A stretch of DNA of 29,788 nt from Candidatus Fermentibacteraceae bacterium (GTDB lineage: Bacteria > Fermentibacterota > Fermentibacteria > Fermentibacterales > JCC-6): the NCBI GenBank assembly GCA_021162285.1, contig JAGGYZ010000137.1, positions 1-29,788 of the forward strand. Direction: 5' to 3'. The stretch's first letter is position 1. The number at the start of each line of letters is the position of its first letter. The notes below the pieces were generated by a model. It ran no database searches and was not told the origin of the DNA. It saw only the letters and a program-made list of their open reading frames with translations. Shown here piece after piece: positions 14,834 to 23,025 of the stretch. The translations under genes were made by a program, and so were the position numbers.

Positions 14834-16068
14834 TATCCCTCCCTGCCCATGGCTGCGTAGGTCAGTATTTTCCCTCTTTCCACCCCCGGCTGGTTTAGAG
14901 GATCAATACCCAGAGCAAGCCCTGTGAGAACTGTTGCGATTTCCAGAGCCATAAATACCTGCCCGATGTAATTGGCATTGATGCCGGGAATGTGTATCCT
15001 GCTTACAGGAAGACCTCTTTCGGAAAGAGCTGTGGCAGTGGCATCAGCCTCTGCCATTCTTAAAACATCAAGGCTTCTGCCTTCCAGATAGTTCATTGCC
15101 GGTTGATCTGCAAATTCTCCGGGCTGTGGTGCCGTGTCCTCGGGACTGCCTTCCGTAACAATCGTAACTGCTTTGTCTGCTGGGCCTTCCATAAAAAGCT
15201 GAACAAGCGAGTGCTGATCGGCAGGTCCTCTGCATGCAAGGGGAGTTTGACCGGTGGCTACTTTGTTTCCGCTCATATCCAGCCGCTTACCAAGACTCTC
15301 TGCCCACAGCTGGGCGAACCAAAGAGCGGTGTCGTATAAAAAATCCGAGTAGGGCATGAAAACATGAACGGGATGGCTTCTGAATTTAGAAAGAAACGCA
15401 CCGGCCAGCACGGCAGCAAGGCTTTTTATGCCATTTGCATCATAGTCTTCAACAACATCGGCAGCACCTTTGATAAGCCCTGCAGTGTCAATTCCGGCAA
15501 AAGCAGCAGGGAAAAGACCAACAGGAGAGAGAACACTGAACCTGCCTCCCACACTTGCCGGTACAGGCAGCGTACCCCATCCTCTTTTTTCTGCCAGTTC
15601 TCTCAACTGGCCGTTCACAGGATCTGTAATGGCGATCACAGGCGCATCATTCCCCAGCTTTCTGCGAAGCTCCATGAAAATAGACAGCGTCTCCGCAGTT
15701 CCGCCGGACTTTGTCACAACGGTTATTACAGAGTTCCCCTGTGCAGTTTCTGAAACTGCACGGCTTATCACCCTGGAGTCCGGTGAATCTACCACCACGA
15801 CTTTTCCGCCTGATCGATCGTCCAGAGCAGACAGTATTGCCCGCAGCCCCAGAGACGACCCTCCTATACCTGCAACAAACAGAATACCGTATTTACGCCT
15901 GTACATTTCCGCAAGATCTGCAGTATCCCTGTGGAGGGTGAGGTTGTACGGCAGATCAAGAAACCCCAGTCTTCCCTGTTTGCGCCACAAGTCAAACTTT
16001 TCAAGTGTTTTCGTCTGTATGCGGTCCCAGTCGTAACCTGGTTTGAAATCAAATAGCTGTACGGACAA
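14830..16068 (-). CDS. pgi: Glucose-6-phosphate isomerase, short form
   Basis: Pgi interconverts glucose 6-phosphate and fructose 6-phosphate in glycolysis and gluconeogenesis. Family blocks are GIGGSSLGLRAI, the sugar-phosphate site VVTKSGGTAETL, GRFSVLSPVGLFPAAFAGID, QLWAESLGKR with the catalytic Glu, QHSLVQLFMEGP with the catalytic His, and QPGVERGK with the catalytic Lys. At 412 residues it is much shorter than the E. coli enzyme (549), like the short Pgi of many other phyla. ATG 16104 is possible but lacks a ribosome binding site. TTG 16068 follows AGAGGGG by six bases and gives a normal N-terminus (SVQLFDF), so it is used here. It is the first gene of the long operon. Confidence 0.92.
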   Translation of the reverse strand: MSVQLFDFKPGYDWDRIQTKTLEKFDLWRKQGRLGFLDLPYNLTLHRDTADLAEMYRRKYGILFVAGIGGSSLGLRAILSALDDRSGGKVVVVDSPDSRVISRAVSETAQGNSVITVVTKSGGTAETLSIFMELRRKLGNDAPVIAITDPVNGQLRELAEKRGWGTLPVPASVGGRFSVLSPVGLFPAAFAGIDTAGLIKGAADVVEDYDANGIKSLAAVLAGAFLSKFRSHPVHVFMPYSDFLYDTALWFAQLWAESLGKRLDMSGNKVATGQTPLACRGPADQHSLVQLFMEGPADKAVTIVTEGSPEDTAPQPGEFADQPAMNYLEGRSLDVLRMAEADATATALSERGLPVSRIHIPGINANYIGQVFMALEIATVLTGLALGIDPLNQPGVERGKILTYAAMGREGY

Positions 16069-16112
16069 AAAAGTCCCCTCTCGTTTACGGTAAACCCTTC
16101 CCATGATAGACG

Positions 16113-16141
16113 AATATAGTCAGTACAGGAACTTTGGAACC
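16113..16141 (-). promoter_or_regulatory. Weak promoter candidate for the pgi operon
   Basis: On the minus strand TATATT (16113-16118) could be a -10 box, with GTTCCA or TTCCAA near 16134-16140 as a poor -35 box. It lies in the only gap upstream of pgi and would start transcripts near the unused ATG at 16104, leaving a short leader to TTG 16068. The -35 match is weak. Confidence 0.25.
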
Positions 16142-16182
16142 TCCGCTGTTTTCAGGGTTATGTTCCGGACAGGGGGCAGCAC

Positions 16183-17115
16183 ATGCAGAAAACAAAAGCG
16201 ACTCTGGCTGTTGCAGCGGGAGCAGCTCTGATGACAGCATTCATGTTAAACGGAGAAACAAAGATGGCACACGGAGATCTTACACAGGAAGAACAGAATG
16301 TTATTCTGGACGGCGGGACTGAACCACCGTATACCGGTGTTTATGTAGATACATTTGATGGAGGTATATACACCTGCAGAAGGTGTGGCAGCGCGCTTTA
16401 CACTTCGGACGCCAAGTTTGACTCGCACTGTGGCTGGCCCTCTTTTGACACGGAAATACAGGGTGCTGTGACCAGAAGAGTTGACGCTGACGGAGTAAGA
16501 ACGGAAATACTGTGTTCTTCATGTGGAGCACATCTCGGGCATGTATTCTCAGGGGAAGGCTACACAGAAACCGATACAAGACACTGCGTTAATTCTGTCT
16601 CAATGGTGTTCATTCCGGAAGAGAGAATACAAAAAGCCTACTTCGCAGCAGGGTGTTTCTGGGGGGTAGAATACAGTTTTGACCACACAGACGGAGTTCT
16701 TTCCGCCCGGTCCGGTTACATGGGCAGTGATTTCACAGATCCCAAATACGCAGATGTATGTTCCGGCTCTACCGGTCATGCTGAAACTGTAGAAGTAGTT
16801 TTTGACAGATCTGCAGTTTCATTCAGGGAACTTGCCATGATGTTCTTTGAAATGCACGATCCGGAGCAGGTTAACCGTCAGGGAGTAGACACCGGAACAC
16901 AGTACAGATCAGCTGTTTTCTATACCTCAGAACAACAGCTTTCTGTGATAAACGAGCTGGTATCCGTGCTTGAAAACGGTGGTTACAGTATTGCCACTGA
17001 GGTTTCTCCTGCAGGTAACTTCTGGCAGGCGGAGAACTACCACCAGAACTACTACGACAAAAACGGTGTTGGTTCATCCTGTCATGTGAGGGTAAACAGA
17101 TTTACCAGGGAATAA
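16183..17115 (+). CDS. msrBA: Exported peptide methionine sulfoxide reductase, MsrB-MsrA fusion
   Basis: The two domains reduce both stereoisomers of methionine sulfoxide in proteins. The N-terminus is a signal peptide or anchor (residues 5-23), so the enzyme acts outside the cytoplasm. MsrB spans about residues 32-145: zinc cysteines C65, C68, C111 and C114, SHCGWPSF with C83, and catalytic C135 in RHCVNS. MsrA follows at about 150-308 with GCFWG (C158) and GTQYRSAVF. The B-then-A order is less common than A-B. AGGGGG lies six bases before ATG 16183. It is transcribed away from pgi and overlaps the next gene tail-to-tail by 14 bases. The electron donor is not visible here. Confidence 0.93.
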   Translation: MQKTKATLAVAAGAALMTAFMLNGETKMAHGDLTQEEQNVILDGGTEPPYTGVYVDTFDGGIYTCRRCGSALYTSDAKFDSHCGWPSFDTEIQGAVTRRVDADGVRTEILCSSCGAHLGHVFSGEGYTETDTRHCVNSVSMVFIPEERIQKAYFAAGCFWGVEYSFDHTDGVLSARSGYMGSDFTDPKYADVCSGSTGHAETVEVVFDRSAVSFRELAMMFFEMHDPEQVNRQGVDTGTQYRSAVFYTSEQQLSVINELVSVLENGGYSIATEVSPAGNFWQAENYHQNYYDKNGVGSSCHVRVNRFTRE

Positions 17116-17890
17116 GAGCCACAGAATCCAGAGGGAAAGACGAGTAAATAATTTTTGATGTATCTGTGTAGCCGATGATTGCCACAGGCAAAGTGTCTCC
17201 TGCTGCTGCGATAACAAAAGAATCAAGATCCTTTTCATAGATGAACCTCTGGTGAAGCGACCATGTTCCCGGAAGTGTGGCAGTTTCACCTGGCCATGGT
17301 CCTGTGCATCGAAGTCCCCGATCTGTTGCTCTGCACCCTTCAAGACCTTCAGGCCACTTGATGTGATGGTACGCAGGCGAGAGAATGTAAACAGAGTCCG
17401 GAGGCGAACTGGTGACTGTGGCAACAGTATCTCCAGGCTGCAGTGTTCTACCCTGAACTGCCTGACTCTCAATGATACCTGACACAGGTGATGTTATGAA
17501 CACAACGGCAGATGAATCGGCAAGCAGAGCCGCCAGGCTGTCAACAGCTACAGTGTCACCTGTAGCCTCAGCCATGCTGAGGGCCATCTGCAGCCGCTGG
17601 GTTTCCACTGAAAAGAAGGGATCTGTTCCGGAAACAATGGTATCACCGATCCCGACTGTGAACTCAGAGGTAACTGTTCTGATGAGCAGTGGCGAGTTGT
17701 GAATCCACAGTACTGGAACTTCCAGAGAGTCCGGTCGTATTACATTGAAAACCGGGGGCCTGTGAACAAATCCTGTATCCGTGGCTGTAACCTGCTGGAT
17801 GACAGGTGGATGCGTCTCCGGTTTCTGGCTGCAGCCTGACACCGGGTACAACACTAGACAGAACACGGTAAATGCAATAGTTTTCACCAC
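17102..17890 (-). CDS. Lipoprotein with a membrane-fusion-protein-like domain
   Basis: The 262-residue protein begins with a lipoprotein signal, with the lipobox VSGC at residues 17-20. Residues about 60-165 resemble the biotinyl-lipoyl/HlyD hairpin of efflux adaptor proteins: a first beta unit (SEFTVGIGDTIVSGTDPFF), a helical segment (RLQMALSMAEATGD), and a second beta unit (VFITSPVSGIIESQAVQGRTLQPGDTVATV). The helical part is far too short for a TolC-contacting hairpin. No RND or ABC transporter gene is adjacent, so this is an orphan adaptor-like lipoprotein of unknown partner. Start is GTG 17890, or the next GTG at 17887. It ends inside msrBA, transcribed convergently. Confidence 0.65.
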   Translation of the reverse strand: MVKTIAFTVFCLVLYPVSGCSQKPETHPPVIQQVTATDTGFVHRPPVFNVIRPDSLEVPVLWIHNSPLLIRTVTSEFTVGIGDTIVSGTDPFFSVETQRLQMALSMAEATGDTVAVDSLAALLADSSAVVFITSPVSGIIESQAVQGRTLQPGDTVATVTSSPPDSVYILSPAYHHIKWPEGLEGCRATDRGLRCTGPWPGETATLPGTWSLHQRFIYEKDLDSFVIAAAGDTLPVAIIGYTDTSKIIYSSFPLDSVALIPW

Positions 17891-17923
17891 TAACTTCTTT
17901 CTAAAAGACAGGAAAATTGCTCT

Positions 17924-18622
17924 ATGAAGAAAATATACATTATTGTTGCAGCAATGCTTGCACTGGCCTGCGGATCAACTCAGCAGACCAGTGGGTTTTT
18001 TGTAGGGGCATCTACTGCAGAGATTCCTGCATCAGTTGAAGAAACAGTTCACCAGGTCTCTGCAGATCAGCCGGCTCCTGCGCCTGAGGACACGCTTCTC
18101 AACTGCAGTTTTCAGAGCGTTCTGGACAGACCGTTCGGAACAGAGATTTCGTACAGCGTGTACAACGGAGCCCTTCACATAGACAATCACTACTTCGATG
18201 AGCCGGTCGTTCTTCTCAGCAGGTCAGGTCTCGTGAAAGACGGTCTTGTTCAGGCGGTGTTCAATGTAACCGATGCGTTGCCGCACTCTGTGATCGGGAT
18301 CGTTCTGCGGGCAGACGGAGAGAATAATTTTCTCCTGCTGGGTGTCAACGGAAGAGGCCAGTACACGGTGCAAAGGTGTTTGAACGGGCTCTGGATACCA
18401 GTTATGGGTATGGATGCCTTTGAAACTTCAAGGCTTTTGCCGTACAGACTTACCGATGTGGAACTTACTGCAGAGGTTCATGGAAACTACACGGATTTTT
18501 CTGTTAACGGACAGCTTGTTCAGGTGGTTCGAACAAGTCTGCCTCCCACCGGTCAGATAGGCGTTTTCGTCGACGGAAAAGTAGACACCGACCTGGACCG
18601 CATTACGGTGATACCTCTGTGA
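17924..18622 (+). CDS. Lipoprotein with LamG/DUF1080-like beta-sandwich domain
   Basis: The 232-residue protein has a lipoprotein-type signal (MKKIYIIVAAMLALAC, Cys16) and a Ser/Thr/Pro-rich linker to about residue 45. A domain of about 180 residues follows, whose pattern (GIVLRADGENNFLLLGVNGRGQYTV..., VELTAEVHGNYTDFSVNGQLV, GQIGVFVDGK) looks like concanavalin/LamG or DUF1080 carbohydrate-binding folds. Sugar binding is inferred from fold resemblance only. AGGA precedes the ATG. Its stop overlaps the GTG of the polysaccharide deacetylase gene (GTGA), so the two are translated together and may act on the same glycan. Confidence 0.65.
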   Translation: MKKIYIIVAAMLALACGSTQQTSGFFVGASTAEIPASVEETVHQVSADQPAPAPEDTLLNCSFQSVLDRPFGTEISYSVYNGALHIDNHYFDEPVVLLSRSGLVKDGLVQAVFNVTDALPHSVIGIVLRADGENNFLLLGVNGRGQYTVQRCLNGLWIPVMGMDAFETSRLLPYRLTDVELTAEVHGNYTDFSVNGQLVQVVRTSLPPTGQIGVFVDGKVDTDLDRITVIPL

Positions 18623-19518
18623 CGGCACTGCTTCTGATTCTGGCAGGTTTTGTTCCTGTTGTCGGCAGTGCTCCTGAGCTTGAGTACGGAGCAGTACCGG
18701 AGTTTTCAGACTATGCCAGCGGGATTCCCGTTGTTACGTACCATCATATTACGAACATTCAGAGCAAGTACAGTGCTACGCCGTACAGACTCAGAAGTGA
18801 TCTGCAGCAGTTCTACGATGCCGGGTTTTTCCTGATACTTCCTTCTGACATAGAAGACGGGCTGAGAAGAGTTCCTATGAACAGACGACCTCTTATGATA
18901 ACATTTGATGACGGCTGGGAAGACAACTTCAGATACACAGACAGTGAGGAGCATCTGGATCCGGACTGTGCTGTGGCAATTGTAAACAGTTTCATAGAGG
19001 AGCATCCAGACTTTGGCCGCGGTGTTGTATTCTTCATCAGCTGGGACAAAGTTCCTTTCGGGAACAACACAGAGGAGAAGCTTAACGCCGTTCTAGACAT
19101 GGGTCACTGCATAGGAAACCATTCTGCAGACCACCTTTCATTCACAAGACTTCCTCCGTCACGCTACTGGGAACAGATTATTCCAGCTCTGAATTCATTC
19201 CACAGGAAGCTTGGTCTCAGAACATCGCAGATCAATGTGGTTGCCTATCCGGGCGGTCAAATTCCAAGAAATTCAGGTGCTGAGAGTACTCTTGCTGCAA
19301 TGGAGTATGATGGACGCCCTGCCGTTCTGCAGGGTTACCTTGTAGACGGAGCAGTGGGAAATTTCAGGCGGCTTTACGAGACACAGGGAAATGAGTACCG
19401 GATAAGCAGGATAGATATGGCACTGTACAGCGTTCCCAGTTTGCTTGGCTGGTCAAATATCATGGTAAAGAGTGAGGCAAGACCAAACCTTCACGATGAT
19501 CTCCCCTGGCGTCCATAG
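18619..19518 (+). CDS. Secreted polysaccharide deacetylase (carbohydrate esterase 4)
   Basis: CE4 enzymes remove N- or O-acetyl groups from peptidoglycan, chitin-like polymers or other polysaccharides. The 299-residue protein has a short signal peptide (residues 2-17) and the NodB-type motifs: YHHIT (41-45), TFDDGWEDN with Asp97 and Asp98, and the metal site NHSADH with His168 and His172. VAYPGGQ is a further block. Start is GTG 18619 in a GTGA overlap with the upstream lipoprotein stop. The last 28 bases overlap the end of the nitroreductase gene, read from the other strand. The substrate cannot be told from the sequence. Confidence 0.88.
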   Translation: MTALLLILAGFVPVVGSAPELEYGAVPEFSDYASGIPVVTYHHITNIQSKYSATPYRLRSDLQQFYDAGFFLILPSDIEDGLRRVPMNRRPLMITFDDGWEDNFRYTDSEEHLDPDCAVAIVNSFIEEHPDFGRGVVFFISWDKVPFGNNTEEKLNAVLDMGHCIGNHSADHLSFTRLPPSRYWEQIIPALNSFHRKLGLRTSQINVVAYPGGQIPRNSGAESTLAAMEYDGRPAVLQGYLVDGAVGNFRRLYETQGNEYRISRIDMALYSVPSLLGWSNIMVKSEARPNLHDDLPWRP

Positions 19519-20279
19519 CTTAGGACCCAGTTTCTCGCGGGAACACGCTGATACTTCTTCAGCAGAGGATACCCAACGCACAGAACTGCCTGGCTTTTTT
19601 TAACTCTCAGGAAAACTGAAGCCACTTGAACAACACCGTTCCAGAAAGTTCCAAGACCCATTGCTTCTGCTTTTATCGACACCATTGATGCTGCAATAAC
19701 TGCATCGGTTTTTCCGGTAATGTTTCCTGCTGGCGCGCGAAACAGCAGAACACAGGGGGCTTTCCATGTGATGATGTCTTCCCCGTTTCTTATTTTTTTT
19801 ACCGCTGCTCTGGATTTTCCGGCAAACAAAGAGAGAAGCCGAAAACAGTCAAGGATACGAATCAGCTTCACAAGAGGGTCGACAACGAGCTTTCGTATCC
19901 TGTCCCGCCCCAGAATTACTTCCACTGTGATACCCTGGGCATTCTGTCCTGTGGGGCTGAAGCCCACAGGTTCAAGCAGTGAACGGATAACTGCTTCTTC
20001 AACAGGCATTTCCAGAAAGTGTCTTACAGACCGTCTGCTTTCAAACAGGTTTTGCAGCTGTTCCTGTTCCGGGATGAGTCCCCGATTCTCCCCGGGAAGA
20101 CTGAAACAGTTGGACGGACAGTAGCATCCACAGTGGCCGCATCCTATACATGTGGATTCAAATGAAATGACAACACCGGATTCGTCTGTTCTTATAGAAT
20201 CTTCAGGACACACAAGTGAACATATTCCGCATGCTGTGCACTTCACACTCTCGAAACTCTGCTCCGGGCTGAATACCAT
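19491..20279 (-). CDS. Ferredoxin-nitroreductase fusion
   Basis: The N-terminal 55 residues carry two four-cysteine clusters (CTACGICSLVCP and CIGCGHCGCYCP) that bind two [4Fe-4S] centres. The rest (about residues 75-262) is an FMN-dependent nitroreductase domain: SRRSVRHF at the start, GFSPTGQNAQGI, and the late AEAMGLGTFWNG block. Such fusions pass electrons from the clusters to flavin and reduce quinones or nitro compounds in anaerobes; the physiological substrate is usually unknown. It starts at ATG 20279, which shares TGATG with the stop of the Ig-like lipoprotein. An extra Cys in each cluster (CGCYCPSNC) is notable. Confidence 0.88.
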   Translation of the reverse strand: MVFSPEQSFESVKCTACGICSLVCPEDSIRTDESGVVISFESTCIGCGHCGCYCPSNCFSLPGENRGLIPEQEQLQNLFESRRSVRHFLEMPVEEAVIRSLLEPVGFSPTGQNAQGITVEVILGRDRIRKLVVDPLVKLIRILDCFRLLSLFAGKSRAAVKKIRNGEDIITWKAPCVLLFRAPAGNITGKTDAVIAASMVSIKAEAMGLGTFWNGVVQVASVFLRVKKSQAVLCVGYPLLKKYQRVPARNWVLSYGRQGRSS

Positions 20280-21862
20280 CAGGGAACCACCTGTATGTCG
20301 ATATCCTGTGTTTCTATACCTGGAAATACCTCAACAACGCCGGGCCACGCCCCATAGGGCTCACCGGGGTTCCACACATCATCCGAATTCCAGTCAACAA
20401 ACACAGAAACTGTGTATCGGCCTCCTGGAATCTCATCCAGCATATACCTGCCTGTCGTGTATTCTCCGGACATTAAATCTCCCCCGCTTCCTGCAGGAGC
20501 TGCAACTATTGTAACGACCGATGCACCTGTGCCTGTTATCACGCCCGAGATGCTACCGGGCTGATCGCTCCACGCGGGAACAAATGTCCAGCTCTCACCG
20601 CCCACGGAATCACCCTGAAGAGACACCATCCCAGAACGGAAGTCAACGCGATACTGTCTTTCTCCCAGCAGTTCTCTTTCCGGTATAAAAGAAAATGCCG
20701 TTGCTGAAGTGCGTGTGAACTCACCTGTAACCACTGTGCTGTCCGCCACCCTTGTGACAGTGTAGAGAGACTCTGCAGCTGCTTCATCCACCCAGTCTGT
20801 AAAGGAGATGAAAAAAGGTCCTGCAGACGGTACATCAATTCCACCATCCTCCGGATATGCCGACTGAACGGCAAGCTGTGTTCCGGGAAGAGAATCAACA
20901 GCCCAGAACTCCAGTGTGTCAGGAAGGGAAGGATTTCCGGCAAGATCTTTTATACCTCTGACAGCAATGGAATATACCGTGTCTGAAAGCTCGCCTGTGT
21001 ACACTGTTACTCTTCCCGTTGAGCTTCTTCCCTGTGATGACTTCAACCCGTAAACTGTTACAGGAAGGCTGTCCGGCCCGGTCACAGTTACATCCTGACC
21101 TGGTTCAGCAAGGGGACTTATCTGTTCATTCCACAGCAGTTCAATGTGCCACCCATCCATAGCGAGCAACTGGGAAATACGGGGACCTATGCTGTCTACT
21201 ATGGTCATTGTCATAAGCATTTCCTCCCTGCTGCCGGGCTGAAGAGAGATTTCATCCTCGTATCCGGGCTCACGGTCAGGGTCCCACCTCCGGCTCTGAT
21301 CCATGTCTTCGTAGCACACAACCCTGTAATCACCGGGATACAGCCAATCGGCATTTACCACTCCCAGACTGTCTGGAAACTGGGTTATCTCAGGAGAAGA
21401 GGTATCTGGATACAGAAAAAAGTCGCAGCGGGCACTGGAGGTCACACCACCTGATCCATCACGAAGAACATTCACCGTAACCTCTGCAAAACTGTCTGCA
21501 GGGACAGTATTCCATACCAGTGTTCTCGGACTGGCAATACTGTTTCCCCGGAGGTCTTCAAGGGTGGCAGGCAGAGTTATCATCACAAGATCACCGACGG
21601 ATTCACCGGTAACTGTTACTTCTGAACCTTTTGTTTCCACTTCCCATCCCCCACCGGGATACACCATGATGCTTCCAGCTGTGCCCCGTATTTTTTCAGT
21701 GAAGGAAATGGTTATCCTGGTTGGCAGCTCCTGCGTATACCCCGGTTCCGGACTTACAGAAACTACTTCTGGAGGAACATCGTCTACAGGACCTCCTGAC
21801 GGAGCCACAATCTTTGCACACGACACAGACATAACAACACAGGCAAGCACAAACCTGTTCAT
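20279..21862 (-). CDS. Lipoprotein with SbsA Ig-like domain (FCB type)
   Basis: The 527-residue protein starts with a lipoprotein-like signal and CAKIVAPSGGPVDDVPPEV. This is the hallmark of Ig-like (SbsA/Big_5) lipoproteins of Bacteroidetes and relatives, with Cys15 as the likely lipid site. The first Ig-like domain (about residues 30-115) has ISFTEKI and the loop LEDLRGNSIA. A second (about 230-320) includes GIKDLAGNPS and a third follows near 330-420. A C-terminal carboxypeptidase-regulatory-like fold (YMLDEIPGGRYTVSVFVDWN) ends it. Role unknown: probably a cell-envelope structural or sorting-linked protein. ATGA overlap with the ParB-like gene upstream and TGATG with the nitroreductase downstream. 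Confidence 0.8.
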   Translation of the reverse strand: MNRFVLACVVMSVSCAKIVAPSGGPVDDVPPEVVSVSPEPGYTQELPTRITISFTEKIRGTAGSIMVYPGGGWEVETKGSEVTVTGESVGDLVMITLPATLEDLRGNSIASPRTLVWNTVPADSFAEVTVNVLRDGSGGVTSSARCDFFLYPDTSSPEITQFPDSLGVVNADWLYPGDYRVVCYEDMDQSRRWDPDREPGYEDEISLQPGSREEMLMTMTIVDSIGPRISQLLAMDGWHIELLWNEQISPLAEPGQDVTVTGPDSLPVTVYGLKSSQGRSSTGRVTVYTGELSDTVYSIAVRGIKDLAGNPSLPDTLEFWAVDSLPGTQLAVQSAYPEDGGIDVPSAGPFFISFTDWVDEAAAESLYTVTRVADSTVVTGEFTRTSATAFSFIPERELLGERQYRVDFRSGMVSLQGDSVGGESWTFVPAWSDQPGSISGVITGTGASVVTIVAAPAGSGGDLMSGEYTTGRYMLDEIPGGRYTVSVFVDWNSDDVWNPGEPYGAWPGVVEVFPGIETQDIDIQVVP

Positions 21863-23025
21863 TTTCCCGCTGCCAGTGCTTTTCTTATAACCGCTGATTT
21901 TTTGTAAAATGTTTCAGCTTCGGAATGTCTCTTCAGCTTCTCAAGAACCACAGCCAGCTCTACCAGATAGTCGGGATTGTCTTTACTCCTGGAAACTGCA
22001 TTTCTGAGATACTCCTCAGCCTCCTGAAGTGAACCTGTGAGATTGGAGCATCTACCAAGATAAAACCAGGCCAGATGGTGTTCGGAATCAGCGGAAACTA
22101 TGTTCTCCAGTATGTCCATCGCTTCCTGATAAAGTCCTGAGCGCAGTTTTGAGACCCCTTCAAGAAATTCCCTCTCCGCAGGCGGAAGCATGTATTCAGC
22201 AGCCCTGATTCTCCAGCCTGTCTCCCTTAAATTACCGAGTTCTTTCAGAACAACAGCCATATCAACTGGTGATACAGTTTTTCTGGAGACAGCAGTAACC
22301 CCGGAGTGTTCTGCAATTTCTTCCGGTTCTTTGGAGGCAAAAACTCCTTCCAGTTCTGCAATTGAACCATCTGTACCTCCGTTTATAACAACAGGATTCT
22401 GTGTTTCCGGTTTCGTGTCAGCAATTGTCACGCGGGAATCCTGAAAATCCTCTGAATTTGTAAAGTCAGCCATCTGTCTGCCGGACAGTTTACCGTCCAT
22501 GAGTTTCTTAAAACCTGCCTGCAGTTTCTGATCATCATCCAGAAATTTCAGAAGCGGTCTGAGTTTGAACTCGCTGACATCATCAGTAAGCAGGACCTGT
22601 TGACGAATGTTCAGAGGAAGTTTCAGCTGATTAAGCAACTGAGTAATTCTTGCTCTGGAATACCCAAGCATGTCGGCAAGGCGGCTTCTGTTGGGTACGA
22701 TACTGCGCCTGAGAATTCCTTCGAACAGCATGGCTTCCTCTGTGCAGTTGTCAATCAGTTTATGAGCTGGAAGTACATGAACGTTGCTTCTGACCACAAG
22801 ACACTTGGCCATGAGTTTCCCGGTAATTTTCAAATTCCATACTGTACGATGGTTTCCAACAAGAGAGTAACCTCTACTCTCCTCTATGACAACCGGAGGT
22901 TTATCCGGTGAATCATCCCCATCTGATTTAGTCCAGTTTTCAGGCGCGTGAATACCATCTATTTCCTCAATCAGTACCTCTTCCAGGGGCAGATGATCAG
23001 CATTGAAATCCTTTTCCCTATCCAC
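21859..23025 (-). CDS. ParB-like DNA-binding protein fused to TPR repeats
   Basis: The N-terminal part resembles the ParB/Srx fold: PPVVIEESRGYSLVGNHRTV (residues 43-62) takes the place of the usual GYEL-GERR block. An HTH like that of KorB/Spo0J follows at about 111-137 (NRSRLADMLGYSRARITQLLNQLKLP). Residues about 290-388 form two to three TPRs (HLAWFYLGRCSNLTGSLQEAEEYL, then HSEAETFYKKSAV). The open frame reaches 23073, but GTG 23025 follows AGGAG by five bases, overlaps miaA by eight, and gives 388 residues. No parA is near, so it is an orphan and may be a gene regulator, not a partition protein. Function unknown. Confidence 0.75.
   Translation of the reverse strand: MDREKDFNADHLPLEEVLIEEIDGIHAPENWTKSDGDDSPDKPPVVIEESRGYSLVGNHRTVWNLKITGKLMAKCLVVRSNVHVLPAHKLIDNCTEEAMLFEGILRRSIVPNRSRLADMLGYSRARITQLLNQLKLPLNIRQQVLLTDDVSEFKLRPLLKFLDDDQKLQAGFKKLMDGKLSGRQMADFTNSEDFQDSRVTIADTKPETQNPVVINGGTDGSIAELEGVFASKEPEEIAEHSGVTAVSRKTVSPVDMAVVLKELGNLRETGWRIRAAEYMLPPAEREFLEGVSKLRSGLYQEAMDILENIVSADSEHHLAWFYLGRCSNLTGSLQEAEEYLRNAVSRSKDNPDYLVELAVVLEKLKRHSEAETFYKKSAVIRKALAAGK

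Noticed and set aside
19948..19970. Perfect 8-bp stem with 7-base loop (CCTGTGGG/CCCACAGG)
   Set aside because: It lies within the conserved nitroreductase coding block (PVGFSPTGQ), has no U-tract and is best explained by codon choice.
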